A stretch of DNA of 64,000 nt from Azospirillum brasilense (GTDB taxonomy: Bacteria; Pseudomonadota; Alphaproteobacteria; Azospirillales; Azospirillaceae): assembly GCF_007827795.1 (NCBI RefSeq), contig NZ_VITI01000007.1, positions 186,001 to 250,000 on the forward strand, in the 5' to 3' direction. A program made the translations under genes and the position numbers. This document shows, in pieces, positions 34,383-46,500 of the stretch (positions are counted from its first letter, which is position 1; every line of letters starts with the position of its first letter). The notes under the pieces were generated by a model that worked only from the letters and a program-made list of their open reading frames with translations, was not told the DNA's origin and did not search any database.

Positions 34383-35126
34383 ATGCGCACGCTCCCGCCC
34401 CGCCTCCTGTTTCCGTTCCTCGCCCTGACGGTGGCGCTCGCCGGCTGTGGACGGCTGGCCGACGTGGGGCAGGCGCCGCGCCTGTCGGAGATCTCAAACC
34501 CGGCCATGGCGCCGGAGGCGCGCGTCATCTCCATGCCGATGCCGCGCCCCAACACCAACGAGCAGGTGCCGAGTTCGCTGTGGCGCACCGGGTCCCGCGA
34601 CTTCTTCCGCGACCCGCGGGCCAAGCAGGTGGGCGACCTGCTGACCGTCATCATCAACATCGCCGATCAGGCGCAGTTGCAGAACCAGACGCAGCGCCAG
34701 CGCTCCAACGCCGAATCGGCGGCCGTGCCGAACTTCTTCGGGCTGGAGTCGCGGCTGCCGGCGGTGCTGCCCGACGCGGTGAACCCGTCCAGCCTCGTCG
34801 ACATGGACAGCTCCTCCTCCTCCTCCGGCACCGGGACCATCCAGCGCAACGAGCGCATCGCCATGCGCGCCGCGGCGGTGGTGACCGAGGTGCTGCCCAA
34901 CGGCAATTTCGTGATCGCCGGCCGGCAGGAGGTGCGGGTGAACTACGAGCTGCGCGAGATGCGCATCGCCGGGGTCATCCGGCCCGAGGACATCACCAAC
35001 GTGAACACCATCGACTACGACAAGATCGCCGAGGCGCGGATCACCTACGGCGGGCGCGGCCAGATCACCGACGTGCAGCAGCCGCGCTACGGTCAGCAGG
35101 TCTTCGACATCATCATGCCCTTCTGA
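34383..35126 (+). CDS. flgH: Flagellar L-ring lipoprotein FlgH
   Basis: The 247-aa protein has a lipoprotein signal with lipobox LAGC near residue 22. Family motifs include DFFRDPRAKQVGDLLTVIINI, the Ser-rich linker, and VLPNGNFVIAGRQEVRVN. It ends ITDVQQPRYGQQVFDIIMPF as FlgH proteins do. It forms the L-ring in the outer membrane. AAGGA precedes the ATG by about 7 nt. Confidence 0.96.
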   Translation: MRTLPPRLLFPFLALTVALAGCGRLADVGQAPRLSEISNPAMAPEARVISMPMPRPNTNEQVPSSLWRTGSRDFFRDPRAKQVGDLLTVIINIADQAQLQNQTQRQRSNAESAAVPNFFGLESRLPAVLPDAVNPSSLVDMDSSSSSSGTGTIQRNERIAMRAAAVVTEVLPNGNFVIAGRQEVRVNYELREMRIAGVIRPEDITNVNTIDYDKIAEARITYGGRGQITDVQQPRYGQQVFDIIMPF

Positions 35127-35136
35127 GCCAAGAGCC

Positions 35137-35631
35137 ATGCCGTCACGCCCCGGACCCAGCCGTTACTCCGTGTTCGTGCTCTGCGCCGCCCTGGCGGCCG
35201 CGACCGGGTACGGCATCGGGCGCCTGCAGCTGACGCTCGGTGCCGAGGAGAAAACCGCGGAGCAGCAGGCCGGCGTCGGGCCGGACCTGCCCACCGACGG
35301 CCCCGGCCCCTTCTATGTCGAGGTCGGGCAATTGATGGTGCCGGTGCTGGTGGAGGGCCGCACCAACGCCTTCATCCTGACCCAGATCACCTTGCAGACG
35401 GGCAGCACCGATCAGGCCAACCTCTTGCGCCGCCATCTGCCCCACGCGCGCAACGCCCTGCTGCAGGCCCTGTTCGGCATGGCGGGGGCGGGCGCCTTCG
35501 ACGGCCCGTCGGTCGATCCCGCCGCCGTCGCCAAATCCCTGAAGCAGGCCGCCGCCGAACAGCTCGGCCCCGACCTGGTGCGCGGCGTGCTGATCGACCG
35601 CCTGATGCGCCAGGAGAACACCCGGCTGTAA
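35137..35631 (+). CDS. FliL-like membrane protein
   Basis: The 164-aa protein has one N-terminal membrane segment (YSVFVLCAALAAATGYGIG). A periplasmic domain follows with FYVEVGQLMVPVLV and FILTQITLQTGS. It ends LVRGVLIDRLMRQENTRL, resembling the FliL C-terminus. FliL sits beside the stator and supports motor torque. A clearer FliL is encoded at 60052, so this would be a second paralog. It is the last gene of the flgF operon, 10 nt after flgH. Confidence 0.6.
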   Translation: MPSRPGPSRYSVFVLCAALAAATGYGIGRLQLTLGAEEKTAEQQAGVGPDLPTDGPGPFYVEVGQLMVPVLVEGRTNAFILTQITLQTGSTDQANLLRRHLPHARNALLQALFGMAGAGAFDGPSVDPAAVAKSLKQAAAEQLGPDLVRGVLIDRLMRQENTRL

Positions 35632-35657
35632 GCCGTTCAATCCCGGTTCGCTTCCTC

Positions 35658-35690
35658 AACCCCTCCCCCGCACCCGACGAGGGAGGGGTT
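35658..35690 (+). terminator. Terminator of the flgF operon
   Basis: AACCCCTCCC and GGGAGGGGTT pair as a perfect 10-bp stem with a 13-nt loop. The 3' arm ends in a TTTT run (35689 to 35692). Confidence 0.8.
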
Positions 35691-35726
35691 TTGCGTTGAC
35701 GTGCGGCAAAACGTCCAGAACGACAA

Positions 35727-35765
35727 AAGTACCGGTACTTAAGGACGGAGTAGGTGCCGGCACTT
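35727..35765. promoter_or_regulatory. Two similar 14-bp palindromes upstream of nap
   Basis: AAGTACCGGTACTT (35727 to 35740) is a perfect palindrome. AGGTGCCGGCACTT (35752 to 35765) is a related near-palindrome. Their centres are 25 bp apart. They lie just upstream of and touching the FNR-type box. They probably bind a dimeric regulator, which I cannot name. Confidence 0.5.
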
Positions 35766-35777
35766 GACCTCGGTCAA
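35764..35777 (+). promoter_or_regulatory. FNR/DNR-type box upstream of nap
   Basis: TTGAC-CTCG-GTCAA is a perfect palindromic match to the FNR/DNR/FixK consensus. It lies 148 bp upstream of the napE start in the gap after the flgF operon terminator. Oxygen-, NO- or nitrate-responsive control of napEDABC by such regulators is known in related bacteria. Confidence 0.7.
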
Positions 35778-35924
35778 GCCGCTCATGATGCGAAAGGATG
35801 AAGCTCCGCCGTGACACCGCAAGGTGATCGCATTTGCCCTTCATAGCCCTCTTCCCCCTGGGGAGAGGGAATCTCAAGTGCGAAAGCCGTGCGCGATACC
35901 GTTCGATCAATTTATGGGATCGCC

Positions 35925-36098
35925 ATGAACGCGCCCGCCCGCACCGCCGACACCGCCGCTCCGACCCGCCGCTTCGAAGGGCTGGTCTTCTTCGTCCTGT
36001 CCATCCTGATCTGGCCGTTCCTGGCGATCGGCATGGTCGGAGCCTACGGCTTCTCCGTCTGGATGTACCAGATCCTCTCCCACTCCGGCGGGATGTGA
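35925..36098 (+). CDS. napE: Periplasmic nitrate reductase component NapE
   Basis: The 57-aa protein has one membrane segment (GLVFFVLSILIWPFLAIGMVG) and the family ending (YGFSVWMYQILSH). Length and position before napD are typical. Its role in the Nap system is not established. The ATG at 35925 is chosen to give the usual length; the frame is open 12 codons further upstream. Confidence 0.85.
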   Translation: MNAPARTADTAAPTRRFEGLVFFVLSILIWPFLAIGMVGAYGFSVWMYQILSHSGGM

Positions 36099-36105
36099 GG
36101 CGGCC

Positions 36106-36399
36106 ATGCCCGAACTGCACATTTCCAGCCTCGTCATCCAGCACGCGCCGGACCGCACCGCCGCCCTGAAGGAGGTGGTCCTGGCGCTCGCCGGCGCCGA
36201 CTGGCACGCGTCGGAGAACGGCAAGGCCATCGTCACGCTGGAAACGGCGTCCGAGGCCGAGGTTCTGGACCGCATCGCCGACATCAACGCGATGGCGGGC
36301 GTCCACACCACCACGCTGGTCTATCACCACTACGAGGACGCCGAGCGCTGCGCGGAGCCGATGCCCGCCGACACCGCCCTCGTCCCGCACACCCATTGA
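36106..36399 (+). CDS. napD: NapA maturation chaperone NapD
   Basis: The 97-aa protein begins [12 protein letters not shown] and contains [13 protein letters not shown] and [19 protein letters not shown], the NapD signature. NapD binds the twin-arginine signal of NapA and holds it until the cofactor is inserted. GAGG lies before the ATG, 7 nt after napE. Confidence 0.93.
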   Translation: MPELHISSLVIQHAPDRTAALKEVVLALAGADWHASENGKAIVTLETASEAEVLDRIADINAMAGVHTTTLVYHHYEDAERCAEPMPADTALVPHTH

Positions 36400-36442
36400 C
36401 GCCCGTCCAAGAAAAGACGACCGCCCCAGGAGGCACCCCCCT

Positions 36443-38953
36443 ATGTCCCTGACCCGCCGTGATTATCTGAAGGTCCAAGCCGCCGTGACCGCGGCGGCGG
36501 CGGCCGGCGTGAGCCTGCCGGCCGCCCTTCAGCCCGCCGAGGCCGGCACCTTGCCGGCCGGCGCCGACGCCAAGCTCACCTGGTCCAAGGCCCCCTGCCG
36601 CTTCTGCGGCACCGGCTGCGGCGTCATGGTCGGCGTGAAGGAGGGGCGTATCGTCGCCACCCACGGCGACGTGAAGGCCGAGGTCAACCGCGGCCTGAAC
36701 TGCGTGAAGGGTTATTTCCTGTCCAAGATCATGTACGGCGAGGACCGGCTGACCCAGCCGCTGCTGCGCATGAAGGACGGCCAGTTCCACAAGGAAGGCG
36801 AATTCACCCCGATCAGCTGGGACCAGGCCTTCGACATCATGGCCACCAAGTGGAAGGAGACCCTGAAGAAGAAGGGTCCGACCGCGGTGGGCATGTTCGG
36901 CTCCGGCCAGTGGACGATCATGGAAGGCTACGCCGCCTCCAAGTTCATGAAGGCGGGCCTGCGCTCCAACAACCTGGACCCCAACGCCCGCCACTGCATG
37001 GCGTCGGCGGTGGTCGGCTTCATGCGCACCTTCGGCATGGACGAGCCGATGGGCTGCTACGACGACATGGAGCAGGCCGACGCCTTCGTGCTGTGGGGCT
37101 CCAACATGGCGGAGATGCACCCCATCCTGTGGACCCGCGTCACCGACCGCCGGCTGACCCACGAGGGCTGCAAGGTCGCCGTCCTGTCCACCTACGAGCA
37201 CCGCAGCTTCGACCTCGCCGACATCGGTCTGGTGTTCACGCCGCAGTCCGATCTGGCGATCCTCAACTACATCGCCAACCACATCATCAAGACGGGCCGC
37301 GTGAACCAGGAGTTCATCGCCAAGCACGTCAACTTCAAGCGCGGCCGCGACGACATCGGCTACGGCCTGCGGCCCGAGCATCCGCTGGAGCAGAAGGCGA
37401 AGAACGTCGCCAAGGCCAACGAGTCCGACCCGATCTCCTTCGAGGAGTTCGCGAAGTTCGTCGAGCCCTACACCCTGGATAAGGCGCACGAGCTGTCGGG
37501 CGTTCCGAAGAACCGGCTGGAGGCGCTGGCCGAGCTGTACGCCGATCCGAAGGTGAAGGTCATGTCCTTCTGGACCATGGGCTTCAACCAGCACACCCGC
37601 GGCGTCTGGGCCAACAACCTCGTCTACAACATCCATCTGCTGACCGGGAAGATCAGCCAGCCGGGCTGCGGCCCCTTCTCGCTGACCGGCCAGCCGTCGG
37701 CCTGCGGGACGGCGCGCGAGGTCGGCACCTTCGCCCACCGCCTGCCCGCCGACATGGTGGTCACCAACCCGGAACACCGCAAGCACGCCGAGGAGATCTG
37801 GAAGCTGCCGGAGGGCACGATCCCGGACAAGGTCGGCTATCACGCCGTGCTCCAGGACCGCATGCTGAAGGACGGCAAGCTCAACGCCTACTGGGTCCAG
37901 TGCAACAACAACATGCAGACGGCGCCGAACACGGCGAACGAGACCTACCTGGGCTACCGGAATCCTGAGAACTTCATCGTCGTGTCGGATGCCTATCCCA
38001 CGGTGACGGCGCTCGCCGCCGACCTGATCCTGCCGACCGCCATGTGGGTGGAGAAGGAAGGCGGCTACGGCAACGCGGAACGCCGCACCCAGGTCTGGCA
38101 CCAGCTCGTCGGCGCGCCCGGCGAGGCGCGCTCCGACCTCTGGCAGATCATCGAGTTCTCCAAGCGCTTCAAGATCGAGGAGGTGTGGCCGGAGGAGCTG
38201 ATCGCCAAGAAGCCCGACGTGCGCGGCAAGACCCTGTACGACGTGCTGTACTGCAACGGTCAGGTCAACGCCTTCCCGCTGTCGGACTGCGACCCCGCCT
38301 ATGAGAACCGGGAATCGCAAGCGTTCGGCTTCTACGTCCATAAGGGCCTGTTCGAGGAATACGCCGCCTTCGGGCGCGGCCACGGCCACGACCTCGCCCC
38401 CTACGACATGTACCACCAGGAGCGCGGCCTGCGCTGGCCGGTGGTGAACGGCAAGGAGACGAAGTGGCGCTACCGCGAGGGCTTCGACCCCTACGTTCCG
38501 GCGGGCGAGGGCGTGCGCTTCTACGGCAACAAGGACGGCAAGGCGAACATCTTCGCGCTGCCCTATGAGCCGGCGGCGGAATCGCCGGACAAGGACTACC
38601 CGTTCTGGCTCTGCACCGGCCGCGTGGTCGAGCATTGGCACTCCGGCTCCATGACGCTGCGTGTTCCGGAGCTGCGCAAGGCCTTCCCCAACGCCGTCGT
38701 CTTCATCCATCCCGACGATGCCAAGGACCTGAACCTGCGGCGCGGGCAGGAGGTGCGCATCGCTTCCCGCCGCGGCGAGGTGCGGGTGCGGGTCGAGACG
38801 CGGGGCCGCAACAAGCCGCCGCGGGGCCTCGTCTTCGTGCCCTTCTTCGACCACACGGTGCTCATCAACAAGGTGACGCTGGACGCCACCGACCCGCTGA
38901 GCAAGCAGACCGACTTCAAGAAATGCGCGGTCAAGATCATTCCTGTCGCGTGA
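36443..38953 (+). CDS. napA: Periplasmic nitrate reductase catalytic subunit NapA
   Basis: The 836-aa protein carries a twin-arginine signal ([10 protein letters not shown]). A [4Fe-4S] motif ([13 protein letters not shown], then NCVKG) lies near residues 50 to 95. The molybdenum-ligand Cys is in NARHCMAS near residue 185. It reduces nitrate to nitrite in the periplasm using a bis-MGD cofactor and electrons from NapC through NapB. Length and motif order match NapA, distinguishing it from assimilatory NasA. AGGAGG lies upstream of the ATG. Confidence 0.98.
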   Translation: MSLTRRDYLKVQAAVTAAAAAGVSLPAALQPAEAGTLPAGADAKLTWSKAPCRFCGTGCGVMVGVKEGRIVATHGDVKAEVNRGLNCVKGYFLSKIMYGEDRLTQPLLRMKDGQFHKEGEFTPISWDQAFDIMATKWKETLKKKGPTAVGMFGSGQWTIMEGYAASKFMKAGLRSNNLDPNARHCMASAVVGFMRTFGMDEPMGCYDDMEQADAFVLWGSNMAEMHPILWTRVTDRRLTHEGCKVAVLSTYEHRSFDLADIGLVFTPQSDLAILNYIANHIIKTGRVNQEFIAKHVNFKRGRDDIGYGLRPEHPLEQKAKNVAKANESDPISFEEFAKFVEPYTLDKAHELSGVPKNRLEALAELYADPKVKVMSFWTMGFNQHTRGVWANNLVYNIHLLTGKISQPGCGPFSLTGQPSACGTAREVGTFAHRLPADMVVTNPEHRKHAEEIWKLPEGTIPDKVGYHAVLQDRMLKDGKLNAYWVQCNNNMQTAPNTANETYLGYRNPENFIVVSDAYPTVTALAADLILPTAMWVEKEGGYGNAERRTQVWHQLVGAPGEARSDLWQIIEFSKRFKIEEVWPEELIAKKPDVRGKTLYDVLYCNGQVNAFPLSDCDPAYENRESQAFGFYVHKGLFEEYAAFGRGHGHDLAPYDMYHQERGLRWPVVNGKETKWRYREGFDPYVPAGEGVRFYGNKDGKANIFALPYEPAAESPDKDYPFWLCTGRVVEHWHSGSMTLRVPELRKAFPNAVVFIHPDDAKDLNLRRGQEVRIASRRGEVRVRVETRGRNKPPRGLVFVPFFDHTVLINKVTLDATDPLSKQTDFKKCAVKIIPVA

Positions 38954-38964
38954 GGAGCCCGTCC

Positions 38965-39447
38965 ATGAAGACCCGCATCACCTTTGCCGCCCTCGCGCTG
39001 GCCGCGGCCATGCCGCTCCTGGTGTCCGGCGTGTTCGCCGCGGACGGGGCCGCCCCCGCGAAGGTTTCCTCCGGCCCGCACCCGATCACCCAGGAGATCC
39101 CCGCCGACCCGATGGCGAAGGAGATCACCGACGATCACAAGCGGGCGCGGAACTACGCCGACCAGCCGCCGCTGATCCCGCACGCGATCCGCGACTACCA
39201 GATCGACCTGAACATCAACAAGTGCATGACCTGCCATGACCGCAAGAACACCGAGGGCTCGCAGGCCCCGATGGTCTCGGTCACCCACTTCCAGGACCGC
39301 GACGGCCAGACGCTGGGCGCGGTCAGCCCGCGGCGCTACTTCTGCACCCAGTGCCACGTGCCGCAGACCGACGCCCAGCCGATCACCGGCAACCGCTTCC
39401 GCGACATCGACAGCATCCTGGCGGGCGGAAAGGAAGGCGCCAAATGA
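38965..39447 (+). CDS. napB: Diheme cytochrome c NapB
   Basis: The 160-aa precursor has a signal peptide ([21 protein letters not shown]) and two haem motifs, CMTCH and CTQCH. The motif [15 protein letters not shown] is characteristic of NapB. It passes electrons from NapC to NapA. The ATG at 38965 follows GAGGAG. Its stop overlaps the napC start. Confidence 0.96.
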   Translation: MKTRITFAALALAAAMPLLVSGVFAADGAAPAKVSSGPHPITQEIPADPMAKEITDDHKRARNYADQPPLIPHAIRDYQIDLNINKCMTCHDRKNTEGSQAPMVSVTHFQDRDGQTLGAVSPRRYFCTQCHVPQTDAQPITGNRFRDIDSILAGGKEGAK

Positions 39448-40064
39448 AGGGCCTTCTGAGCCTCGCCGGACGCTTCTGGCGCGTTTTCTCGCGGCCCAGC
39501 GTGCATTTCAGCCTGGGCTTCCTGACGCTGGGCGGCTTCCTGGCCGGCGTGATGTTCTGGGGCGGCTTCAACACCGCCCTGGAGGTCACCAACAAGGAAG
39601 CCTTCTGCATCTCCTGCCACGAGATGAAGAACAACCCCTACGAGGAATTGAAGCAAACCATCCACTTCACCAACCGCTCCGGCGTGCGCGCCACCTGTCC
39701 GGACTGCCACGTCCCGCATGACTGGACGCAGAAGATCGGACGCAAGATGCAGGCCTCGAAGGAGGTCTGGGGCAAGATCTTCGGCACCATCGACACCCGC
39801 GAGAAGTTCCTCGACAAGCGGCTGGAACTCGCCACCCACGAATGGGACCGGCTGAAATCCAACAACTCCCTGGAATGCCGCAACTGCCACAGCGCGGAAT
39901 CCATGGACATCACCCGCCAGAACCCGCGGGCCGCCAAGATGCACGAGACCTACCTGTTCACCGGCGAGCGGACCTGCATCGACTGCCACAAGGGCATCGC
40001 CCACCGGCTTCCCGACATGAAGGGCGTCGAGCCCGGCTGGACCGGAACCGTATCGGCGAAGTGA
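39444..40064 (+). CDS. napC: Tetraheme membrane-anchored cytochrome c NapC
   Basis: The 206-aa protein has one N-terminal membrane segment ([20 protein letters not shown]). It has four haem-binding motifs: CISCH, CPDCH, CRNCH and CIDCH. This is the NapC/NirT layout. It oxidises quinol and feeds NapB. The ATG overlaps the napB stop (ATGA). No napF, napG or napH is present, as in related alphaproteobacteria. Confidence 0.97.
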   Translation: MKGLLSLAGRFWRVFSRPSVHFSLGFLTLGGFLAGVMFWGGFNTALEVTNKEAFCISCHEMKNNPYEELKQTIHFTNRSGVRATCPDCHVPHDWTQKIGRKMQASKEVWGKIFGTIDTREKFLDKRLELATHEWDRLKSNNSLECRNCHSAESMDITRQNPRAAKMHETYLFTGERTCIDCHKGIAHRLPDMKGVEPGWTGTVSAK

Positions 40065-40086
40065 ACCACTAAGGGTTGATCTTTGG

Positions 40087-40122
40087 CTCCGGCCTCTCCG
40101 TCTCGCGGCGGAGGGGCCGGAG
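40087..40122 (+). terminator. Terminator of the nap operon
   Basis: CTCCGGCCTCTCCG and CGGAGGGGCCGGAG pair over 14 bp with one mismatch and an 8-nt loop. TCGTTTTG follows. Confidence 0.8.
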
Positions 40123-40569
40123 TCGTTTTGAAAATTATCTATTTTGATAACATATCTGGAGTTCCTGTTCGACTTCAGGAGCAATTTCCGCGTTATGATG
40201 TATTCTGTAAGTTGTTTTCCTTGGTCACCGGTTGCTCATAAGAAGAAGTACCATGATCGGCATGGGAGGCCCTTTCTCATGGCATTGTGGCGCTATCTCT
40301 AAGGTCCTGTTTTTACGGGAATTTGCATGCGGCATGTTGCCGCATAAGATGTTTTCATGGGATTAAACGCAGTTTCTGGTTTTTGCGGATGCATGCCATG
40401 TTTCTTAATCGCGTAATTCGCAGCATAGATGACACCTGAAAAATACACAGAATTAAACATTTTTAATTTTAAGATGATTTAAGGATCATAGAAAAAACTA
40501 GAAGTTGATATGACATTCGCACAAAGGTAGGAGGAAAGTAGAAGAAATTTCTTTCCAACGGGGTATTCG
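40123..40569 (+). promoter_or_regulatory. AT-rich upstream region of the giant RTX gene
   Basis: This 447-bp gap is far more AT-rich than the rest of the window, especially 40123 to 40160 and 40435 to 40500. It contains a hairpin with 8-bp arms and a 3-nt loop, ATGCGGCA (40327 to 40334) and TGCCGCAT (40338 to 40345). The ATG at 40570 lacks a good ribosome site; a strong AGGAGG sits about 34 nt upstream with no start codon near it. The region probably holds the promoter and regulator or silencer sites, but I cannot place a -35/-10. Confidence 0.5.
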
Positions 40570-43500
40570 ATGTCCGAGCTGACTGGCACTTCGGGAAGCG
40601 ACACGCTGACGGGCGGTAACGGCGACGACACGCTGGACGGTTACGGCGGCTACGACGTCCTGACCGGCGGTGCGGGCAACGATACCTTCCGCTTCTCCAG
40701 CCTGAGTGACATCGGCTATGACCGGATCACCGATCTCGCGCCGGGTGACCGCATTGACCTGTCGGCGTTCAACCTGACCTTCATCGGCGACGGGGCCTTC
40801 ACCGGGTCCCCGCAGAACAAAGGGCCGGCGCAAGTCCGCACGCGCACCGACTTCACCGGCCCGATCTTAGAGATCGACAGCGACGGCGACGGTTTCCCCG
40901 ATCGGTTCATCACCGTCAGCGGCTCTGTCGTCCTTCGGCAGGTCGACGGCGTGCCCGGCGTGCTGGAGGCCACGCCCGGCCAGTCGCTCACCGGCACAAG
41001 CGCGGCGGATATATTGGAAGGCGACGGCGGCCCGGACACCATCAGCGGCGGCGACGGCAACGACACGCTGCGCGGTTTCGCCGGCAACGACAGCCTGAGC
41101 GGTGGCGACGGCGACGACACGCTGGACGGCGGCACCGGAAATGACACGCTGACCGGCGGCCTGGGAAACGACACCTTCCTGATCTCCAAGCCCGCCACCA
41201 TGGGCTACAACGAGGTGCGGATCACCGACCTCGCGCCGGGGGAACGCATCGATCTGTCTGCCTGGAACGCCACCTTCATTGGCGAAGGGGCCTTTACCGG
41301 GACGAACGCCGCCCATGGGCCGGCTCAGGTGCGCGTGCGCACCGACATGGCCAACACCACGCTGGAGATCGACAGCAACGGTGACGGCTACAACGATTGC
41401 TCCATCTACATCGCCGGTTCTCCCGGATTGCAGGCGGTGGCCGGTTCCCCCGGCGTGTTCGAGCGGGCCCCGGACCAGTCGATCACCGGCACCGCGGCGG
41501 GCGAGACGCTGGAGGGCGCCGCCGGGCGCGACACCATCAGCGGCGGCGGCGGCAACGACCTGCTGCGCGGCCTGGGCGGCCATGACAGCCTGTCCGGCGG
41601 TGACGGCGACGACACGCTGGACGGTGGCACCGGCAACGACACGCTGACCGGCGGGGCCGGCAACGACATCTTCGTGATTTCCAAGCCGGCCACCGTGAGC
41701 TACGGCGAAGTTCGCATCACCGACTTCGCCCAGGGCGACCGTATCGACCTGTCGGCCTGGAACGCCACCTTCATCGGCGAAGAGGCGTTCACCGGGAAAG
41801 ATTCGGCCCGTGGTTCGGCGCAGGTGCGTGTGCGCACCGACATGTCCGACACCATGCTGGAAATCGACAGCAACGGCGACGGCTGGAACGATTATTCCAT
41901 CCGGATCGCCGGATCACCCGGATTGCAGCCGGTGGACGGCTCGTCCGGCCTGGTCAAGCGGGCGCCGGACCAAGCGGTCACCGGCACGGCGGACGGCGAA
42001 ACGCTGGAGGGCGGCCCCGGGCGCGACACCATCGACGGCGGTGCCGGCAACGATCTGCTGCGCGGCCTGGGCGGCAACGACAGCCTGATTGGCGGTTCGG
42101 GCGACGACACGCTGTCCGGCGGCTCCGGCAACGACACGCTGGCCGGCGGGGCGGGCAACGATACCTTCCTGATCTCCAAGCCAAGCACGACGGGTTACAG
42201 CGAAAAGCGCATTATCGATTTCGCGCAGGGCGACCGCATCGACCTGTCGGCCTGGAACGCCGCCTTCATCGGTGAGGGACCCTTCACCGGCTTCTACAAG
42301 TGGGATGGGACGACCGCTTCCTACGGGCCGCCGCAGATGCGCGTTCGCGTGGATTCCACTTCCACCGTGCTGGAGATCGACAGCGACGGCGACGGCATGG
42401 CCAATAACTACCTTTACTTGACCGGCGCGCATATGCTGCAGGAGGAGACGGCGGGTTCGGGCGTGTTGGTGCGCATCCCCGACCAGACGCTGACCGGCAC
42501 GGCGGAAGCCGAGACGCTGGAGGGTGGCGGCGGTCGTGACATCATCAGCGGCGGCGGCGGCAACGACCTGCTGCGCGGTCTGGGAGGCAACGACAGCCTG
42601 TCCGGCGGTTCGGGCAACGACACGCTGGACGGTGGGGCCGGCGGCGATACGTTGACCGGCGGCCTCGGCAGCGACGCCTTCCTCTTCGCCAGCGCGGCCG
42701 AGATCAACGGAGACACGATCACCGACTTCGCCCAGGGCGACCGTATCGACCTGTCGGTCTTGAACGCCGCCTTCATTGGCGAGAAGTCCTTCAATGGAGT
42801 CTCCATCGTCGGTGGAGGGGCGGCGGAGATCCGTCTCAACCAGAACTATTACGGTTCCACCGCGCTGGAGATTGACAGCAACGGCGACGGCATGGCCGAT
42901 CGCTACATCTATCTGACCGGCGCGCCTTCCCTGCAGGAGGAGACGGCGGGTTCGGGCGTGTTGGTGCGCATCCCCGACCAGACGCTGACCGGCACGGCGG
43001 AAGCCGAGACGCTGGAGGGCGGGGTCGGGCGCGACACCATCGACGGCGGAGCCGGCAACGACCTGCTGCGCGGTGTGGGAGGCAACGACAGCCTGATCGG
43101 CGGTTCGGGCGACGACACGCTGGATGGCGGGGCCGGCGGCGACACGCTGACCGGCGGCCTCGGCAGCGACACCTTCCTCTTCGCCAGCGCGGCCGAGATC
43201 AACGGAGACACGATCACCGATTTCGGCCAAGGGGACCGCATCGACCTGTCGGCCTTGAACGCCGCCTTCATCGGCGAGGGACCCTTCACCGGTTCCTACA
43301 AGTGGGATGGGACGACCGCTTCCTACGGGCCGCCGCAGATGCGTGTTCGCGCGGATTCCGCTTCCACCGTGCTGGAGATCGACAGCAACGGCGACGGTAT
43401 GGCCGATCGCTACCTTTACCTAACCGGCGGGCAAGCGCTGCAGGAGGAGACAGCGGGTTCGGGCGTGCTGGTGCGCATCCCCGACCAGATGCTCGCCGGC

Positions 43501-46500
43501 ACGGCGGAAGCCGAGACGCTGGAGGGTGGTGCAGGTCGCGACACCATCAGCGGCGGCGGCGGCAACGACCTGCTGCGCGGCCTGGGAGGCAACGACAACC
43601 TGTCCGGTGGCGAGGGCGACGACACGCTGGATGGCGGGGCCGGCGGCGACACGCTGACCGGCGGGGTCGGCAACGACACCTTCCGATTCGCCAGCCTGAG
43701 CGACGTCAACGGCGACGTTATCGAAGACTTCGTCCTGGGCGACCGTCTCGACCTGTCTGCCCTGGGCGCCACCTTCATCGGTGATGGGGCTTTCACCGGC
43801 TCCTTCATGAACACCGGTCCGAAGCAGATCCGCGTCCGCATGTACGGTGGGCAGACGTCTTTGGAAATCGACAGCGACGGCAACGGCTACGCCGACCGCT
43901 ACATCTATCTGAACGGCGCACCTTCACTGCAGCAGGTGACCGGTTTGCCCGGCGTCTTCGAGCGCATTCCCGACCAGACGCTGACCGGAACGGCTGAGGC
44001 CGAGACGCTGGAGGGCGCCGCCGGGCGCGATACCATCAACGGCGGCGGCGGCAACGACCTGCTGCAGGGACTGTCCGGCAACGACAGTCTGACGGGTGGC
44101 GAGGGCGACGACACGCTCGAAGGCGGCGCCGGAGCCGACACGCTGACCGGCGGGCTCGGCAACGACGTCTACCGGTTCGCTCTCACCGACATCGACAGTG
44201 ACGTCATCACCGACTTCGCCCCCGGCGACCGGTTGGAGATCACCGGGTTGAACGCCACCTTCATCGGCGAATCCCCCTTTACCGGCAACTATTCCAGCAA
44301 CGGTCCGGCGCAGATCCGCGTCCGTGCCGACGCCACCGCGACGGTCCTGGAGATCGACAGCAACGGCGACGGCTATTCCGACCGTACCATCACCCTGTTC
44401 GGCGCACCTTCACTGCAGCCGGTGGCCGGTTCCCCCGGCGTCTTCGAGCGCATTCCCGACCAGACGCTGACCGGCACGGAGGAGGCCGACACGCTGACCG
44501 GAGGACTCGGGCGCGATACCATCAACGGCGGCAACGGAAACGACCTGTTGCAGGGCCTGGGCGGCAACGACAGCCTGTCCGGCGGCTTCGGCGACGACAC
44601 GCTGGACGGCGGGCCCGGCGGCGACAGCCTGACGGGTGGGGCGGGCAACGATATCTTCCGCTTCTCCAACCCGACCGACGCCGGCGGGGACATCATCACC
44701 GACTTCGCGAACGGCGACCGCATCGACCTGATGGGGTTGGATGCTGTCTTCATCGGCGAAGGCAACTTCACCGGCACCAGCATGGGCAACGGACCTGCGC
44801 AGGTGCGGGTCCGCCAGGACTACGGCACCACCGTCCTGGAGATCGACAGCAACGGCGACGGCTATTCCGACCGCAGCATTTCCCTGACCGGTCAACATGC
44901 GCTGCGGGAGGCGGCCGGTTCGCCCGGCGTGCTGGAGCGTGTTCCCGACCAGACCCTGACCGGCACGGCGGATGCCGATATCCTGACCGGCGGCGCCGGC
45001 ATGGACACCATCAGCGGCGGCGGCGGCAACGATCTGCTGCAGGGTCTGTCCGGCAGCGACAGCCTGTCCGGCGGCGACGGCGACGACACGCTGGAGGGTG
45101 GCGAGGGCAACGACACGCTGACCGGCGGCAACGGCGCGGACACCTTCCGCTTCGTCGCGGGGCCGGTCAACAACGGCTTCACCACCTACAGCTATGATGT
45201 CATCACCGACTTCGCGGTGGGCGACCGCATCGATCTGACCGGTCTGAACGCCACCTACATCGGCAACGGCGCCTTCACCGGCAGTTACAGCAACAAGGGG
45301 CCGGCGCAGGTGCGCCTGCGCCAGGACAGCACCAGCGCCACGCTGGAGATCGACGCCAACGGCGACGGCAGCGTCGACCGCAACATCCAGTTGCCCAACG
45401 GGGCGGCGCTCGAGGAACTGGCGAACGCGCCTGGCATCCTGGTTCGCGTGCCCGACCGGACGCTGACCGGCACGGCTGGCGACGACGTCCTGGACGGTGC
45501 GGCGGGCCGCGACACGCTGTCCGGCGGCACCGGCAACGACACGCTGCGTGGCTTCGCCGGCAACGACAGCCTGTCCGGCGGTGGCGGCGACGACCTTCTG
45601 GAAGACGGCATCGGCTTCGACACGCTGTCCGGCGGCGCCGGCAACGACACCTTCCGCATCGCCGCGGCACCGGCCGGAACCGCTTTCAGCTATTCCGTCT
45701 ATTCCGGCACCTACATCAGCGATTTCGCGCAGGGCGACCGCATCGACCTGTCGGCACTGAACGCTGTCTTCGTGGGTGAGAACGGCTTCCCGGGGAACGG
45801 CACCACGGCGGTCCGCCTCCGCACGGATCTCAGCAACGGCACGGTGCTGGAGATCGACAGCAACGGCGACGGCATCACCGACCGCCAGATCCAACTGGCC
45901 GGCATCCATGCCCTGGAGGAACTGACGGACTCGCCGGGCATCCTGGTGCGCGTGCCCGACCGGACGCTGAGCGGCACGGCGGGCGACGACGAGCTGAATG
46001 GCGGCGCCGGGCTCGACACCGTCAACGGCGGGGCGGGCGACGACCTGCTGCGCGGCATGGGCGGCGCCGACAGCCTGAACGGCGGCGATGGCGACGACAC
46101 GCTGGACGGCGGCACCGGGCGCGACATCCTGACCGGCGGGGCGGGCAACGACGACTTCCGGTTCGATGGGATCGGCGACGTCGGCAGCGACGTCATCACC
46201 GACTTCGGTCCGGGCGACCGCATCGACCTGTCCGAGATGGACGTCCAGTTCATCGGCGAACGGGCCTTCACCGGCAGCTATCCCAACTATGGCCCGGCGC
46301 AAGTGCGCTACCGCACGGACGTCGGCAGCACGGCGCTGGAGTTCGACAGCAACGGCGACGGCGTCGCCGACCACAGGATCATTCTGACTGGCGCCCACGC
46401 GCTGGAGGAGCTTGCGGACGAGCCCGGCGTGCTGGTGCGGGTCGCCGACCGCTCCCTCGTCGGGACCGAGGCGGCGGACACGCTGACCGGCGGTCCGGGC

